Shown here: piece after piece, positions 8,156-17,500 of the stretch
Layout: every line of letters begins with the position of its first letter
How positions within the stretch are numbered: position 1 is the stretch's first letter
Source: Anaerolineae bacterium
GTDB lineage: Bacteria; Chloroflexota; Anaerolineae; Aggregatilineales; Phototrophicaceae
Assembly: GCA_022823945.1 (NCBI GenBank)
Contig: JAJEBK010000030.1
Coordinates: forward strand, 117,086-181,085
Direction of reading: 5' to 3'
DNA length: 64,000 nucleotides
Made by a program: the position numbers and the translations under genes
Notes under the pieces: generated by a model
The model's database searches: none
Seen by the model: only the letters and a program-made list of their open reading frames with translations
What the model was told of the DNA's origin: nothing

Positions 8156-8287
8156 TCAACCGCCGCGCGTGGCCAGCGCCAGCAGCAGCAGCGACAACAA
8201 GATCACGCCGATCGCGCCGAAGGCATAAACCTTGCCGAATAGTCGGCGAGCTTCTGAGCCTTCGCTGAAGATGTCTGATAGTTTCAT
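8156..8287 (-). CDS. Small single-pass membrane protein (43 residues)
   Basis: On the minus strand an ATG at 8287 opens a 43-codon frame, MKLSDIFSEGSEARRLFGKV followed by YAFGAIGVILLSLLLLALATRGG and TGA. It has a charged amphipathic N-terminus and one C-terminal transmembrane helix (about residues 21-38). It occupies most of an otherwise empty 244-bp gap between two genes of the selenoprotein locus, on the opposite strand. A TATACT sequence lies about 12 bases before the ATG and no Shine-Dalgarno is evident, so a very short leader or none is possible. The frame, membrane character and location favour a real gene, but it is short and I know no family for it. Confidence 0.45.
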   Translation of the reverse strand: MKLSDIFSEGSEARRLFGKVYAFGAIGVILLSLLLLALATRGG

Positions 8288-8370
8288 GATGCAGCACAGT
8301 ATACCTGCTTAATCGGCGCAAGCATCGCAAAGGTGCTACAATCCAATCTGACCATCACACGGAACCAGCC

Positions 8371-9816
8371 ATGTCAGCTATCCCAGCCGATTTCAGCGGT
8401 TTCATCGTCATCGTCAAGCGCGACTGCGAAACCTGCCAACTTATCGTTCCGGTCTTGCAGCAGTTGGCAGCCACAGCCGACTGCCTGGTCTATTCGCAGG
8501 ATGATCCGGCTTTTCCGCCTGGCCTCCCCGCTGTGCGCGACGACCGCGAGCTGGAAGTGTCGTATCGCCTCGATATCGAGATTGTTCCGACCATCATCCG
8601 CGCCGATGCCGGGGTGGAAGTCGAGCGACTGTTCGGCTGGAATCGCGATGAGTGGCGCGCGCTGAGCAACAATCCAGGCTTGGGCGCGGGCTTGGCAGCA
8701 TTCAGCCCCGGCTGTGGCTCGAAGTCGGTCGACCCCGGCCTGCCCGAAAATCTGGCGTACAAGTTTGGCGATACGCGATTAAGCGCCCGTCGCATTGAAG
8801 TCGCTCCGCTGCAGGACGAGCACGAACTGGCATTCGAGCGCGGCTGGTCGGATGGTTTGCCCGTCGTGCCGCCCACAGAAGACCGCGTCCTGCGCATGCT
8901 GGCCGGGACGACGCGCGCGCCAGAGGAAATAGTCGGCGTGATCCCACCCGATTTTGCCTCTTGCAGCGTGGAAAAAGTTGCTATCAATGCCGTCATGGCT
9001 GGCTGCAAACCTGCGTATTTGCCTGTGGTGCTGGCGGCGGTCGAAGCAGCTTGCCTGGACGAATTCTGCATGCACGGCGTGTTGGCGACCACTTACTTCG
9101 CCGCGCCAATCGTCATCGTCAATGGACCAATCGCTCGCGAAATCGGCATGAACAGCGCGCATAATGTGCTGGGGCAGGGCAACCGCGCCAATGCTACCAT
9201 CGGCCGCGCCCTGCAACTGGTGATTCGCAATGTCGGCGGTGGAAAACCTGGCGGCGTCGACCGCGCCACTTTGGGGCAGCCAGGCAAAATCGGCTTTTGC
9301 TTTGCCGAGCGCGAACAGGATTCGTATTGGGAGTCGCTTTCGGTAGAGCGCGGATTTTCTCCCGACCAATCGACCGTGACGCTCTTCGCCGGCGGTGGCG
9401 TGCATGCGGTCGGCGACCAGAAATCGCGCGAGCCCGAGTCGCTAACCCGCAGTTTGGCGGCGATGCTGCGCGGATTGCATCATTCCAAGCTCTATGGCGG
9501 ACCGGATGCGCTGCTGGTGATCTCGCCCGAGCACATGCGCGTATTCCGCGAGGCTCGCTGGAGCAAGGCGCGTTTTCGCGAAGCGCTGGCGCAGGAGCTA
9601 GTCATTGACTCTGGCCGAATCCTGGCGGGCAAAGGTGGGATCGCGGAAGGCATGCCCGAGCGCGCTGCGGGCGGGCACATCTCGAAGTTTCGTGAGGGCG
9701 GTTTGCAGATCGTGCATGCGGGCGGCGGCGCTGGCATGTGGTCGGCGGCTATCCTGGGCTGGGCGGCCAGCGGCGCAAAGGGCAGCGTGCCCGTGACTGT
9801 GTCTGTGAAATCTTGA
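8371..9816 (+). CDS. Thioredoxin-fold protein with large C-terminal domain, partner of the UGSC selenoprotein
   Basis: A 481-residue soluble protein. Residues 10-100 form a thioredoxin-like domain with an N-terminal CETC (Cys19-Cys22) and the cis-proline segment EIVPTII (Pro73). From about 110 a second domain begins with PGCGSKS, continues with GWSDGLPVVPPT, and ends near GGHISKFREGGLQIVHAGGGAGMWSA. I recognise this C-terminal region only as a conserved uncharacterised type found beside UGSC proteins. The UGSC gene starts 40 bases downstream on the same strand, so they are probably co-transcribed. A likely role is to pass electrons to or from the selenoprotein; this is inferred from the CxxC motif and location. 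The start follows a weak GGAA. Confidence 0.75.
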   Translation: MSAIPADFSGFIVIVKRDCETCQLIVPVLQQLAATADCLVYSQDDPAFPPGLPAVRDDRELEVSYRLDIEIVPTIIRADAGVEVERLFGWNRDEWRALSNNPGLGAGLAAFSPGCGSKSVDPGLPENLAYKFGDTRLSARRIEVAPLQDEHELAFERGWSDGLPVVPPTEDRVLRMLAGTTRAPEEIVGVIPPDFASCSVEKVAINAVMAGCKPAYLPVVLAAVEAACLDEFCMHGVLATTYFAAPIVIVNGPIAREIGMNSAHNVLGQGNRANATIGRALQLVIRNVGGGKPGGVDRATLGQPGKIGFCFAEREQDSYWESLSVERGFSPDQSTVTLFAGGGVHAVGDQKSREPESLTRSLAAMLRGLHHSKLYGGPDALLVISPEHMRVFREARWSKARFREALAQELVIDSGRILAGKGGIAEGMPERAAGGHISKFREGGLQIVHAGGGAGMWSAAILGWAASGAKGSVPVTVSVKS

Positions 9817-9856
9817 ATACGCTTATTGCCCACAAGTTCAAATAAGGAGACTCGCT

Positions 9857-10372
9857 ATGAAACACCTGCTAGACCCAACCAGCGAAGCACAGCCGGCACA
9901 GCGCCAGATGCTGCCTCGCCCACAATCGCTCGCGGGCAAACGCGTCGCCCTGCTGGATATTTCCAAGCCGCGCGGCGATGTATTTCTCGACCAGTTAGAG
10001 GCGAAACTGGGCTCGCTGGGCGTGGCGACTTTGCGCTATAGCAAGCCAACATTCGCTCGTGTCGCGCCAGCCGAATTGCGCCAGCGTATCACCAGCGAAT
10101 GCGACCTGGTCATCGAGGCGCTCGCCGATTGAGGCTCGTGCACGTCGTGCAGTGTGCATGACATTACCGAGCTGGAAGCCGGCGGAACCCCCGGTTTGTT
10201 CGTTTCCTCTAGCGAATTTGTCGAGGCAGCCGCGGCGCAAGGCGAGGCTTTGGGCTTTCACCCGGCCGCGCATTATGTGCCGCATCCGATCCAAGACCGC
10301 AGCGACGCTGAAATACGCGCCTTGGCCGACGCGGCTTTTGAAGAAATTCTGGCGCAGATTGTGGCGAGCTAA
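9857..10372 (+). CDS. UGSC family selenoprotein, TGA at codon 92 read as selenocysteine
   Basis: The ATG at 9857 follows AAGGAG with 7-base spacing. The frame reaches a TGA at 10130-10132 and continues in the same frame to TAA at 10372, 171 residues if TGA encodes selenocysteine. The text around it, VIEALAD-U-GSCTSCSVHDITELE, is the defining U-G-S-C motif of a known (seleno)protein family that has either Sec or Cys at this place; here another CxxC (Cys95-Cys98) follows. The residues after TGA (HDITELEAGGTPGLFVSS) read as ordinary coding sequence. A good SECIS-like hairpin begins 11 nt after the TGA. The biochemical role of the family is not known to me; a redox role with the upstream thioredoxin-fold protein is inferred. 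Its TAA overlaps the fabF stop by four bases. Confidence 0.88.
10144..10162 (+). promoter_or_regulatory. Putative bacterial SECIS element of the UGSC gene
   Basis: GUCGUGCA-GUG-UGCAUGAC forms a continuous 8-bp stem (one G-U pair) with a GUG loop. The loop begins after 19 nt from the TGA at 10130-10132 and starts with G. Distance and loop composition fit the bacterial SECIS consensus. Confidence 0.65.
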
Positions 10373-11610
10373 TCGTAGCGGCTGAGCACCACTGCCGTAT
10401 TGTGCCCGCCAAAACCGAATGAGTTGCTCAGCACATGCTGCAGCGGGCGCTCCATGCCGACCAGCGGCGTGTAATCCAGATCGCATTCGGGGTCGGGATT
10501 TTCCAGGTTGAGCGTCGGCGGGATGAAGTTGTCGTGCAGCGCCTTGATCGAGAATATCGCTTCTGCAGCGGCGGTCGCGCCCAGAATATGCCCGGTCATT
10601 GACTTGGTCGAGCTGATGGGAATGTGGTAGGCGGTTTCGCCCAGCGCATGTTTGATGGCCAGTGTTTCGCTCTTGTCGTTGAGCTGCGTGCCGGTGCCGT
10701 GCGCGTTGATATAGCTGATTTGTTTTGCGCTGATGCCGGCTTCTTGCAGCGCGCGGCGCATGGCTTCGGCAGCATCCACGCCATCGGGATTGGGCGCGGT
10801 GACGTGGAAAGCGTCTGAGGTATGTCCATAGCCCGTTAGCTCGGCGTGAATGGTCGCGCCCCGTGCCAGCGCATGTTCCAGGTCTTCCAGGATGAGCAAG
10901 GCAGCGCCTTCCGCAGCGACAAATCCATCGCGGGTAGCATCAAAGGGACGGGCGGCTTTTTGCGGAATGTCTTCTGTGGTGGTCAGCACTTTCATATTGT
11001 TGAAGCCGCTGATGACCATGGGCATGATGCAGGCTTCGCTGCCGCCAGCCACCATCACTTTGGCGCGCCCCATGCGGATCAGGTCGGCGGCGTCGCCCAG
11101 CGAATTGTTGCTGGTTGCGCAAGCGGCGGTGATGTTGTAGTTGGGTCCCTTCAAGCCGAAGTGCATGGACACGCGCGAGCTGATGCCATCGTGCAGCAAG
11201 GCGGGCACAATCACCGGGCTGACACCGCGATGTCCTTTTGCCTCGAAGCCCTGCAGCGCTTGCACGACCGTGACGATGCCGCCGATGCCGCTGCCGACCA
11301 CCACGCCCACATCGTATTTGTTGTCGTCGGTGATGACGATGCTCGCGTCTTCCAGCGCTTCTTCCGCCGCGACCAGCGCCAGCATCTGCGCCCGATCCAT
11401 GCGCCGCATCTGCCGCCGCCCGAACTTGGCGACCAAATCCAGCCCCTTTACCTCGCCCGCCACGCAGTTTTCCACCAGGTCGGCGTCAAACAGGCTGATC
11501 CAGTCGATGCCCGATACCCCCGCGCGAATGTTCGCCCACGAATCTTCGACATTGTTGCCCACCGGACAAACCAAGCCCATGCCCGTGATGACGACCCGTT
11601 TCTCTGCCAT
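10369..11610 (-). CDS. fabF: 3-oxoacyl-[acyl-carrier-protein] synthase II
   Basis: A 413-residue cytosolic condensing enzyme that elongates acyl-ACP with malonyl-ACP in fatty acid synthesis. The family triad is visible: nucleophile Cys164 in ITAACATSNNS, a histidine in NAHGTGTQLND and another in SFGFGGHN. The length is normal for FabF. I chose the ATG at 11610 (MAEKRVVITGMG), with GGAAA about 9 bases upstream, over the ATG two codons earlier. It is the last gene of a four-gene minus-strand run (two M16 proteins, a TfoX-C protein, fabF), 14 bases after its neighbour. No acpP or fabG is next to it. Confidence 0.95.
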   Translation of the reverse strand: MAEKRVVITGMGLVCPVGNNVEDSWANIRAGVSGIDWISLFDADLVENCVAGEVKGLDLVAKFGRRQMRRMDRAQMLALVAAEEALEDASIVITDDNKYDVGVVVGSGIGGIVTVVQALQGFEAKGHRGVSPVIVPALLHDGISSRVSMHFGLKGPNYNITAACATSNNSLGDAADLIRMGRAKVMVAGGSEACIMPMVISGFNNMKVLTTTEDIPQKAARPFDATRDGFVAAEGAALLILEDLEHALARGATIHAELTGYGHTSDAFHVTAPNPDGVDAAEAMRRALQEAGISAKQISYINAHGTGTQLNDKSETLAIKHALGETAYHIPISSTKSMTGHILGATAAAEAIFSIKALHDNFIPPTLNLENPDPECDLDYTPLVGMERPLQHVLSNSFGFGGHNTAVVLSRYD

Positions 11611-11624
11611 ACTCATGTTTCCAT

Positions 11625-11903
11625 TCACTTCGTGCAATCGGACAGCACCGTGTCCAGCAACTGCAATTCTTTCAAGAGCGCCGTTTTCATCGCTTCTGGC
11701 AGCCGCGCCCAGTGGATGTCCAGCAACGCGCCCTGCAACGCCCATAGCATATTCAGGCTGACCGGGCGCGATTGCCGCAGCTTCCAAAATACCAGCGCCG
11801 CGCCATCTGCTTCCAGCTGCGCCGGCGTTTCATATCCCGCTTCCAGCAGCCACTGCGCCGATTTATCGCCGATATTGCGCAGCCGCAGCAAGTCTGCGCG
11901 CAT
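11625..11903 (-). CDS. TfoX C-terminal domain protein
   Basis: A 92-residue protein matching the stand-alone TfoX C-terminal domain: LRNIGDKSAQWLLEAGYETP, a helix-hairpin-helix-like start, then LVFWKLRQSRPVSLNMLWALQGALLDIHW. In full-length TfoX/Sxy this domain accompanies a regulator of competence, but single-domain versions are widespread and their role is not established. Its ATG overlaps the stop of the upstream M16 gene by one base (TAATG), implying translational coupling. The fabF start is 14 bases beyond its stop. Confidence 0.8.
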   Translation of the reverse strand: MRADLLRLRNIGDKSAQWLLEAGYETPAQLEADGAALVFWKLRQSRPVSLNMLWALQGALLDIHWARLPEAMKTALLKELQLLDTVLSDCTK

Positions 11904-13189
11904 TATGCCCCATTTTGCCGGGGTCCAGCAACCGCGACAACCATTTCGTCCGCGCTCAGATAGCGCCGCGCCGCCGCCAGCATGTCACCCCTGTCGATGC
12001 CCTTGACCCGCTCTGCATAATTCGCCAGATAATCCAGCCCCAGCCCAAAACTCTCCATGCTGTGGATGTGCGAGGCGATGCCCTCGTTGCTTTCCAACTG
12101 CAGCGGCATGCGACCCGTGAAGTAACTCCGGTTGTCAGCCAGATCTTCTTTGGAAACGGGTTCGCTTGTCAGACGCTCGACTTCTCTGCGGATCGAGGCG
12201 ATTGCTTGCTCAACATTTTCGGGATTGACTCCCGCGCTGATCGTCCAGGGATCGGGTCCATGTCCGCCGCCCAGCCGGCTGAAAGCGTAATAGGCCAAGC
12301 CTTGCTGCTCGCGCACGCTTTTGCCAATGCGTCCCATCATGCCGAATTCGCCCAGCACGCTGTTCGCCAATTGCGCTGCCAGGTAGTCGTCCGCCCGCCG
12401 CGCTGGTCCCACAATGCCCATGCTGATATCCGATTGCGTCTTGCCCGGCACAAATACATCCTGCCGCAGCGACTCCGCCGGGGTGTCTGGCGCGTCAACA
12501 GTCCGCATGGACGGCTGATCGTCATTGCGCCATTCGCCAAAAGCCTCGGCTGCCAGCGCCACGGCCTCATCGGCGGCGACTGCGCCAACCACCACGATGA
12601 GCATGCCGCGGGGACCAAAGCGCCGCGCATGAAAATCGGCGAGGTCGGGCACATCTAGTTTCGCGACCGTCTTTTCGCCACCACCAGGGCTGTAGTGATA
12701 GGCATGATTGGCGGGATACAGCGCCTCCCGCATGGCTCTGCCAGCCCGATAGCGCGTGTCGAATTGACTATATTGCAGCCAGGTCAGTCGTTCGCCGCGC
12801 AGCCGCTCGACATGTTCGGCGGGGAAGACGGGATTGCGCAGGGCATCGTTGGCCACATCAACCAGCAGCGACAAGTCTTCCGCCAGCGCCTTGCCCGAAA
12901 AACCGAGCTTGTGCACATGCGCGCGAAAACCCAGGTCTGCGCCATTGTCTTCCAAAGCGCTGTGCAACTGGTCGAAGCTGCGCTCGCGCGTGCCTGCCAT
13001 CAGCGCGCTGGCTGTCAATGAAGCCAGGCCGTTCCGGCGCGGGTCTTCGTACAGGCTGCCCGCATGCAGCGAGCCCATCAGGTTGACCGATTGCACGGCG
13101 GGATTCTCATAAGCCAGCACGACAATGCCATTATCCAGCTCGGCGCGGGTGATATTGCCGCCGTGGGGGATGCTGTCCAGTTGAGTCAT
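11903..13189 (-). CDS. M16 family peptidase-like protein, catalytically inactive subunit
   Basis: A 428-residue protein with two M16 half-domains. Where active family members carry the zinc site HxxEH, this one reads RNGLASLTASALMAGTRERS, so both histidines and the glutamate are missing. It retains FGPRGMLIVVVGAV and the C-terminal EQQGLAYYAFSRLGGGHG region typical of the non-catalytic partner in bacterial M16B pairs. Its start codon overlaps the stop of the active partner by four bases (ATGA). The two probably form a heterodimer that cuts peptides, with this chain helping hold substrate. Confidence 0.85.
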   Translation of the reverse strand: MTQLDSIPHGGNITRAELDNGIVVLAYENPAVQSVNLMGSLHAGSLYEDPRRNGLASLTASALMAGTRERSFDQLHSALEDNGADLGFRAHVHKLGFSGKALAEDLSLLVDVANDALRNPVFPAEHVERLRGERLTWLQYSQFDTRYRAGRAMREALYPANHAYHYSPGGGEKTVAKLDVPDLADFHARRFGPRGMLIVVVGAVAADEAVALAAEAFGEWRNDDQPSMRTVDAPDTPAESLRQDVFVPGKTQSDISMGIVGPARRADDYLAAQLANSVLGEFGMMGRIGKSVREQQGLAYYAFSRLGGGHGPDPWTISAGVNPENVEQAIASIRREVERLTSEPVSKEDLADNRSYFTGRMPLQLESNEGIASHIHSMESFGLGLDYLANYAERVKGIDRGDMLAAARRYLSADEMVVAVAGPRQNGA

Positions 13190-14454
13190 GCCGGTGCCCC
13201 CTGCGTATCGGTCGGATGCAGATAGCCCACCACGCGACTGCCAGGCATCAGGTAGCGCTGCGCCACATCTTGCACATCATCGGCGGTCACGCTCATCAGA
13301 CGGTCTGAGTAGGCATCAAACCAGCCCGTTTCGCCCAAAATGAAAGACTGAGCCAGCCAATATGCCTGCCAGGTCACGCTCTCGGTGCTGTAGGCAAAGG
13401 CGGCACGGCTCTGCTTGCGGGCTTTGTTCAGCTCGCTTTCGCTGATGCCGTCAATTTGCAGCCGCTCAATCTCGTGCAGCAGCGCCGCTTCCGCTTCTTC
13501 GGGACTGCGGCCATCGCGCAGGGTAATGATGATGCTATACAAATAGGGATCGATGGTGGGCGTCAGGGACGCGCCGATGCTGGCTGCGATCTCGGATTTG
13601 ACAAGCGCTTCGTACAGGCGGCTGGTCTTGTTGTCCGATGCGCCGCTGGAGCCAGTCAGCACCGCATCCAGCACTTTCAGCTTCATCCAGTCGGGATGGG
13701 TGGCGGCTGGCGCGCGATGGCAGATTTCGCAGAAAGCCGTTTTGCCCGGCCGCTCGATTGCGACTCGGCGTTGCCCTTGCTGGGGCGGTTCGGGACGGGC
13801 GAACAGCTCGGGCGCGGAACTGGCGGGGATGTCGTCAAAGAGCGCCTCGATCTTCGCCAGCATGTCGGCGCTGTCAAATGCGCCAACCGCAATCGCCGCG
13901 GCATTGGCGGGGTTGTAATGCCGCTGGTAATGCTCGTACAGGTCGTCGCGGGTCATCGTGCGCAGGTCGGTCTCATCGCCGATGATCTCGTGATGATAGC
14001 CATGCACGCGGAAAGCGGCGGCGCGCAGCTCTTCTTGCAGCCAGAAGGTCGGCTGGTTTTCTGCGCCCTGCCGCTCGCTGATGATGACCGTGCGCTCGGA
14101 TTCGGTTTCTTCGGGGTCGAAGAGCGCGTTGGTCATGCGGTCGGCTTCGGCTTGCATGGCGATGTCGATTTTGTCGGCGGGCAAGGTCTCGAAGTATTTG
14201 GTGGCGTCCATGCTGGTGAAGGCATTCCATTGTCCGCCAGCGCGGTCGATCTCGCGGTCGAGCAGGCCAGCGGGAAAGCGTGGTGTGCCTTTGAACATCA
14301 TGTGCTCGACCCAGTGCGAGATGCCGGTGCGCCCCGTGGGTTCGTTGCGGCTGCCGACTCGATAGGCGAGCCACCAACTGATGACCGGCGCGCTGTGCAC
14401 TTCTTTGAGCAGAATGGTGAGTCCGTTGGGGAGGGTGTGGTGGGTGGTGGTCAT
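13186..14454 (-). CDS. M16 family zinc metallopeptidase, catalytic subunit
   Basis: A 422-residue processing-peptidase-type protease. The inverted zinc motif is HWVEH (His47, Glu50, His51) and the third ligand is Glu127 in TVIISE, 76 residues later as in mitochondrial processing peptidase beta. There is no signal peptide, so it may act in the cytosol or be exported another way. I start at the ATG at 14454 because AGGA lies 5 bases upstream. It is the first gene of the operon with the inactive M16 protein, a TfoX-C protein and fabF. The divergent type IIG restriction gene begins about 100 bases away. Confidence 0.92.
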   Translation of the reverse strand: MTTTHHTLPNGLTILLKEVHSAPVISWWLAYRVGSRNEPTGRTGISHWVEHMMFKGTPRFPAGLLDREIDRAGGQWNAFTSMDATKYFETLPADKIDIAMQAEADRMTNALFDPEETESERTVIISERQGAENQPTFWLQEELRAAAFRVHGYHHEIIGDETDLRTMTRDDLYEHYQRHYNPANAAAIAVGAFDSADMLAKIEALFDDIPASSAPELFARPEPPQQGQRRVAIERPGKTAFCEICHRAPAATHPDWMKLKVLDAVLTGSSGASDNKTSRLYEALVKSEIAASIGASLTPTIDPYLYSIIITLRDGRSPEEAEAALLHEIERLQIDGISESELNKARKQSRAAFAYSTESVTWQAYWLAQSFILGETGWFDAYSDRLMSVTADDVQDVAQRYLMPGSRVVGYLHPTDTQGAPA

Positions 14455-14508
14455 GTAAATCCTGATATTTGCGGCTGTGCGCGGCATTGTAGCATGATTG
14501 CGCCATAG

Positions 14509-14538
14509 TTACATGGATGCCTACGATAGAGGTATAAT
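14509..14538 (+). promoter_or_regulatory. Putative promoter of the type IIG restriction-modification gene
   Basis: TTACAT and a perfect TATAAT are separated by 18 bases. The expected start of transcription, near 14545, is only about 6 bases before the ATG at 14551, so either the transcript is almost leaderless or translation starts at the in-frame ATG at 14575. Confidence 0.5.
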
Positions 14539-14550
14539 GCAGCTATTCAC

Positions 14551-17500
14551 ATGATCTGCGAGACAATTGACGAGATGGAACTTACCGAGAAACAGGCGCG
14601 CGCAAACCTCAGCCAGTTGCTGGAGTCTTTCTATGACCTCGTGAACTCGAACAAGATGGGGCTGGCTAGCGAGAGCGATGTCCTAGTCTTTATTGAACGA
14701 CTCTTTCGAGATGTGCTGGGCTGGCCGACTGAAGACATTACTCGATTTCAACGAGAGGCGCAGGTAGCCAATCGCAGGCGTGTCGATCGAATACTCAATT
14801 TGGACAATGGCGACAAGATCTTCATCGAAGCAAAACGGTTTGGCGCGCTCGGACGGCTTACCGATGATTGGGCGCTGGTACCAGCTCAGATGGTGCTGCC
14901 CGGGATGGCCGCCGACCGCACGCCCGAAGAACAGCAGGCGATCAATTATGCTTTTCAGAACGAAGGTACTTGGGCGATATTGACCAATTTTCAAATCTTT
15001 CGCTTGTTCAATGCACGGCGCGATTGGCTGGTGTTTTCATTTGAAGCTCCGAGAGCGTATGAAATAGACTTTGAAATGCTTTGGCAACTGTCATGGAGCA
15101 ACTTGAATAGAGGGAGTTTGGAAGCGCTCAATAGTCAGCGCTGGACGAAAGATGTCGACACCGATTACTTGCAGTTCATCAATCGACAGCGTGAACAGCT
15201 CGCAATAGATATCACGCTAAATCGCCAGGCTAACAGTTGGGCATATACAGAGCTCGGCGAACTGCGAATCGGATTGCTACGCGAAGTAGTGCAAAGATTT
15301 CTGGACAGGTTGGTAGTCGTTCGCTTTGCAGAAGACCATTTTGTAATCCCGCCCGATACTTTGCGACAATTCTACAATTTGCGCCAGGCAAACGCGCCAT
15401 ACACGCAGGAGTTGGGCTTTTACTTGCGCGATTTCTTCATGCGGTTTGATGCGGAGCACAATTCGGCTCTGTTCGCCAAAAGCGAAGTCGACGAAGCAGC
15501 CTTCAGCGATGATGTGCTGCTGCCGCTAATTGAGGAGTTGTACGGCGCTCGCTATCGCGCCATGTCGGCCGATGTCATGGGCAACACCTACGAGCAGTAT
15601 CTGGGCAAGACGCTGGTCGCTGATAATGGCACAGTCGTTACGCAGGACAACCTGGAAACGCGCAAGAAACAAGGCAGCTATTACACGCCCCAGTACATCG
15701 TGCAATGGATCGTCGACCAAACGCTGGGCAAATATCTGTACGCCACCCATAACGGCAAGCCCAATGGAATCACGCTTCCAGACGGCAAACGCAAGACATA
15801 CGAAGACATAAAGGACTTGCGAGTGCTCGACAGCGCTTGTGGCAGCGGCTCGTTTCTGATTTACGCATACGAAGTGCTGGCCGACTTCTACCTGTCGGAA
15901 GTCGCTCGATTGGACGAGCAGCGCAATGAGATCGTCCAGCAGTTGGCCAAGAGCAACGGCGAGATTCCGCTGGAGGCGCAAGTCAAGGCGCAGCGAATCA
16001 TCAACGCCCGCGATCGATTGCGCGACACTTTCCGCAATCATATCCTTGAGCGCCACCTGTATGGCGTCGATTATGATCCGCAAGCAGCAGAAATCGCCGT
16101 CGTCAATCTGATGATGCGAGCGATGGAGCGCAAGGGCAGGAGCATGCGCCTTCCTCTGCTGCTCAACCAGAATGTCAAGGTGGGCAACTCGATTGTCGGT
16201 TTGAAGCCGAGCGATCCGCGCCTGCAAGAAAATGCCGATGAGCTGGCCACTATAAGACGACTGCGGGCGGAACTTATTGCGACTTCCAACCTCGATTCGC
16301 GACACAGTGAAATCATCAGCGAACTCGATTCCGTGTCCACAGGTCTCTACGAGCGCTTGACGAACGGTTTCGCCAGGCTGAATATGGACGCCAAGACCAG
16401 TCAGCCCTTCCACTGGGCAATCGAATTCCCGGAAGCCTTCGTCGGCGAGGCTGGGCAGCCGCTCGACAATCCCGGCTTTCACTTCATCTTTGGCAATCCA
16501 CCCTATGGAGCGGCATTATCTGCGGCGGAACGAAGCTGGCTGCGGCGCGAGTTCAATATCGGCATGACCAACAGCGCGGGCTTGTTCATGGCGCAATCGC
16601 TGCGTCTGCTGCGGGACGGCGGGGCGCATGGATTCATCGTGCCGAAGTCCTTCCTGTACGCGTCAAACTGGGGCAAACTCCGCGAGCGGCTGCTGGACGG
16701 GCTGGAGACGCTAGTGGATTGCGGGCGCGCGTGGTCAGAAGTGCTGCTTGAGCAGGTCATCTATGTGCATCGAAAGGATTCGCATAGCACGAGCTATCGT
16801 AATCTCAGAAGAGAAGGTCAGGATTTCAAACTGGTTGGGGATATCGCCAAAGAAGAATGTGAGCGCTTTGGATTTTATGTGAATGCTATAGACGAAGCCG
16901 AACTCCAGGTCGCTCGTCAAATGCGGCTAAGCGAACGGTTCCTTGGCGAGTTCTCCATAAACAGGCGCGGCGCGGGATTGCAGTCCGACACAAACGGCTT
17001 GTTGCGGGGGCGGCCGGTCCTCGGCGGCTCAGGTGTGCAGCGATATCACTTACGCGCTGGCACGGAACGTTATGACAGCTCGGATGTCCCGGACCATGCT
17101 GTCATCAATGCGGGAAACATACTTGCCCAAAACATTCTCACGCGCTTACAAAATCCTACACCACACATCCGAATTGTCGCGCACTTGGCAGAAAGAGCCG
17201 ACGAAAAAGCCCTGATACTTGACACCGTAAATCAGATAGAGATTACATCTAATGACCTAACTCCTGAGCTTGTGTTAGCATTGCTAAACTCGAAACTTCT
17301 GAACTGGTATGTCTATCGGTTCATTTACGCCAAAGCAACGCTTACTATGCACTTTGACACGCCAGTCACTGACAGAATCCCCCTACCTGACTGGGTCGCG
17401 CACCCGGAGCTGGTCGAGAGTATCGAGGAAGAAATCCGAATAATCTACGACAACAGACACGCCAACGAAGAGTCGTCGCAAGCGAAAATAGACAACTACA

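Noticed and set aside
8371..9816. Glycine reductase-type identity for the thioredoxin-fold protein
   Set aside because: No glycine reductase signature is present; only the neighbourhood of a selenoprotein suggested it.
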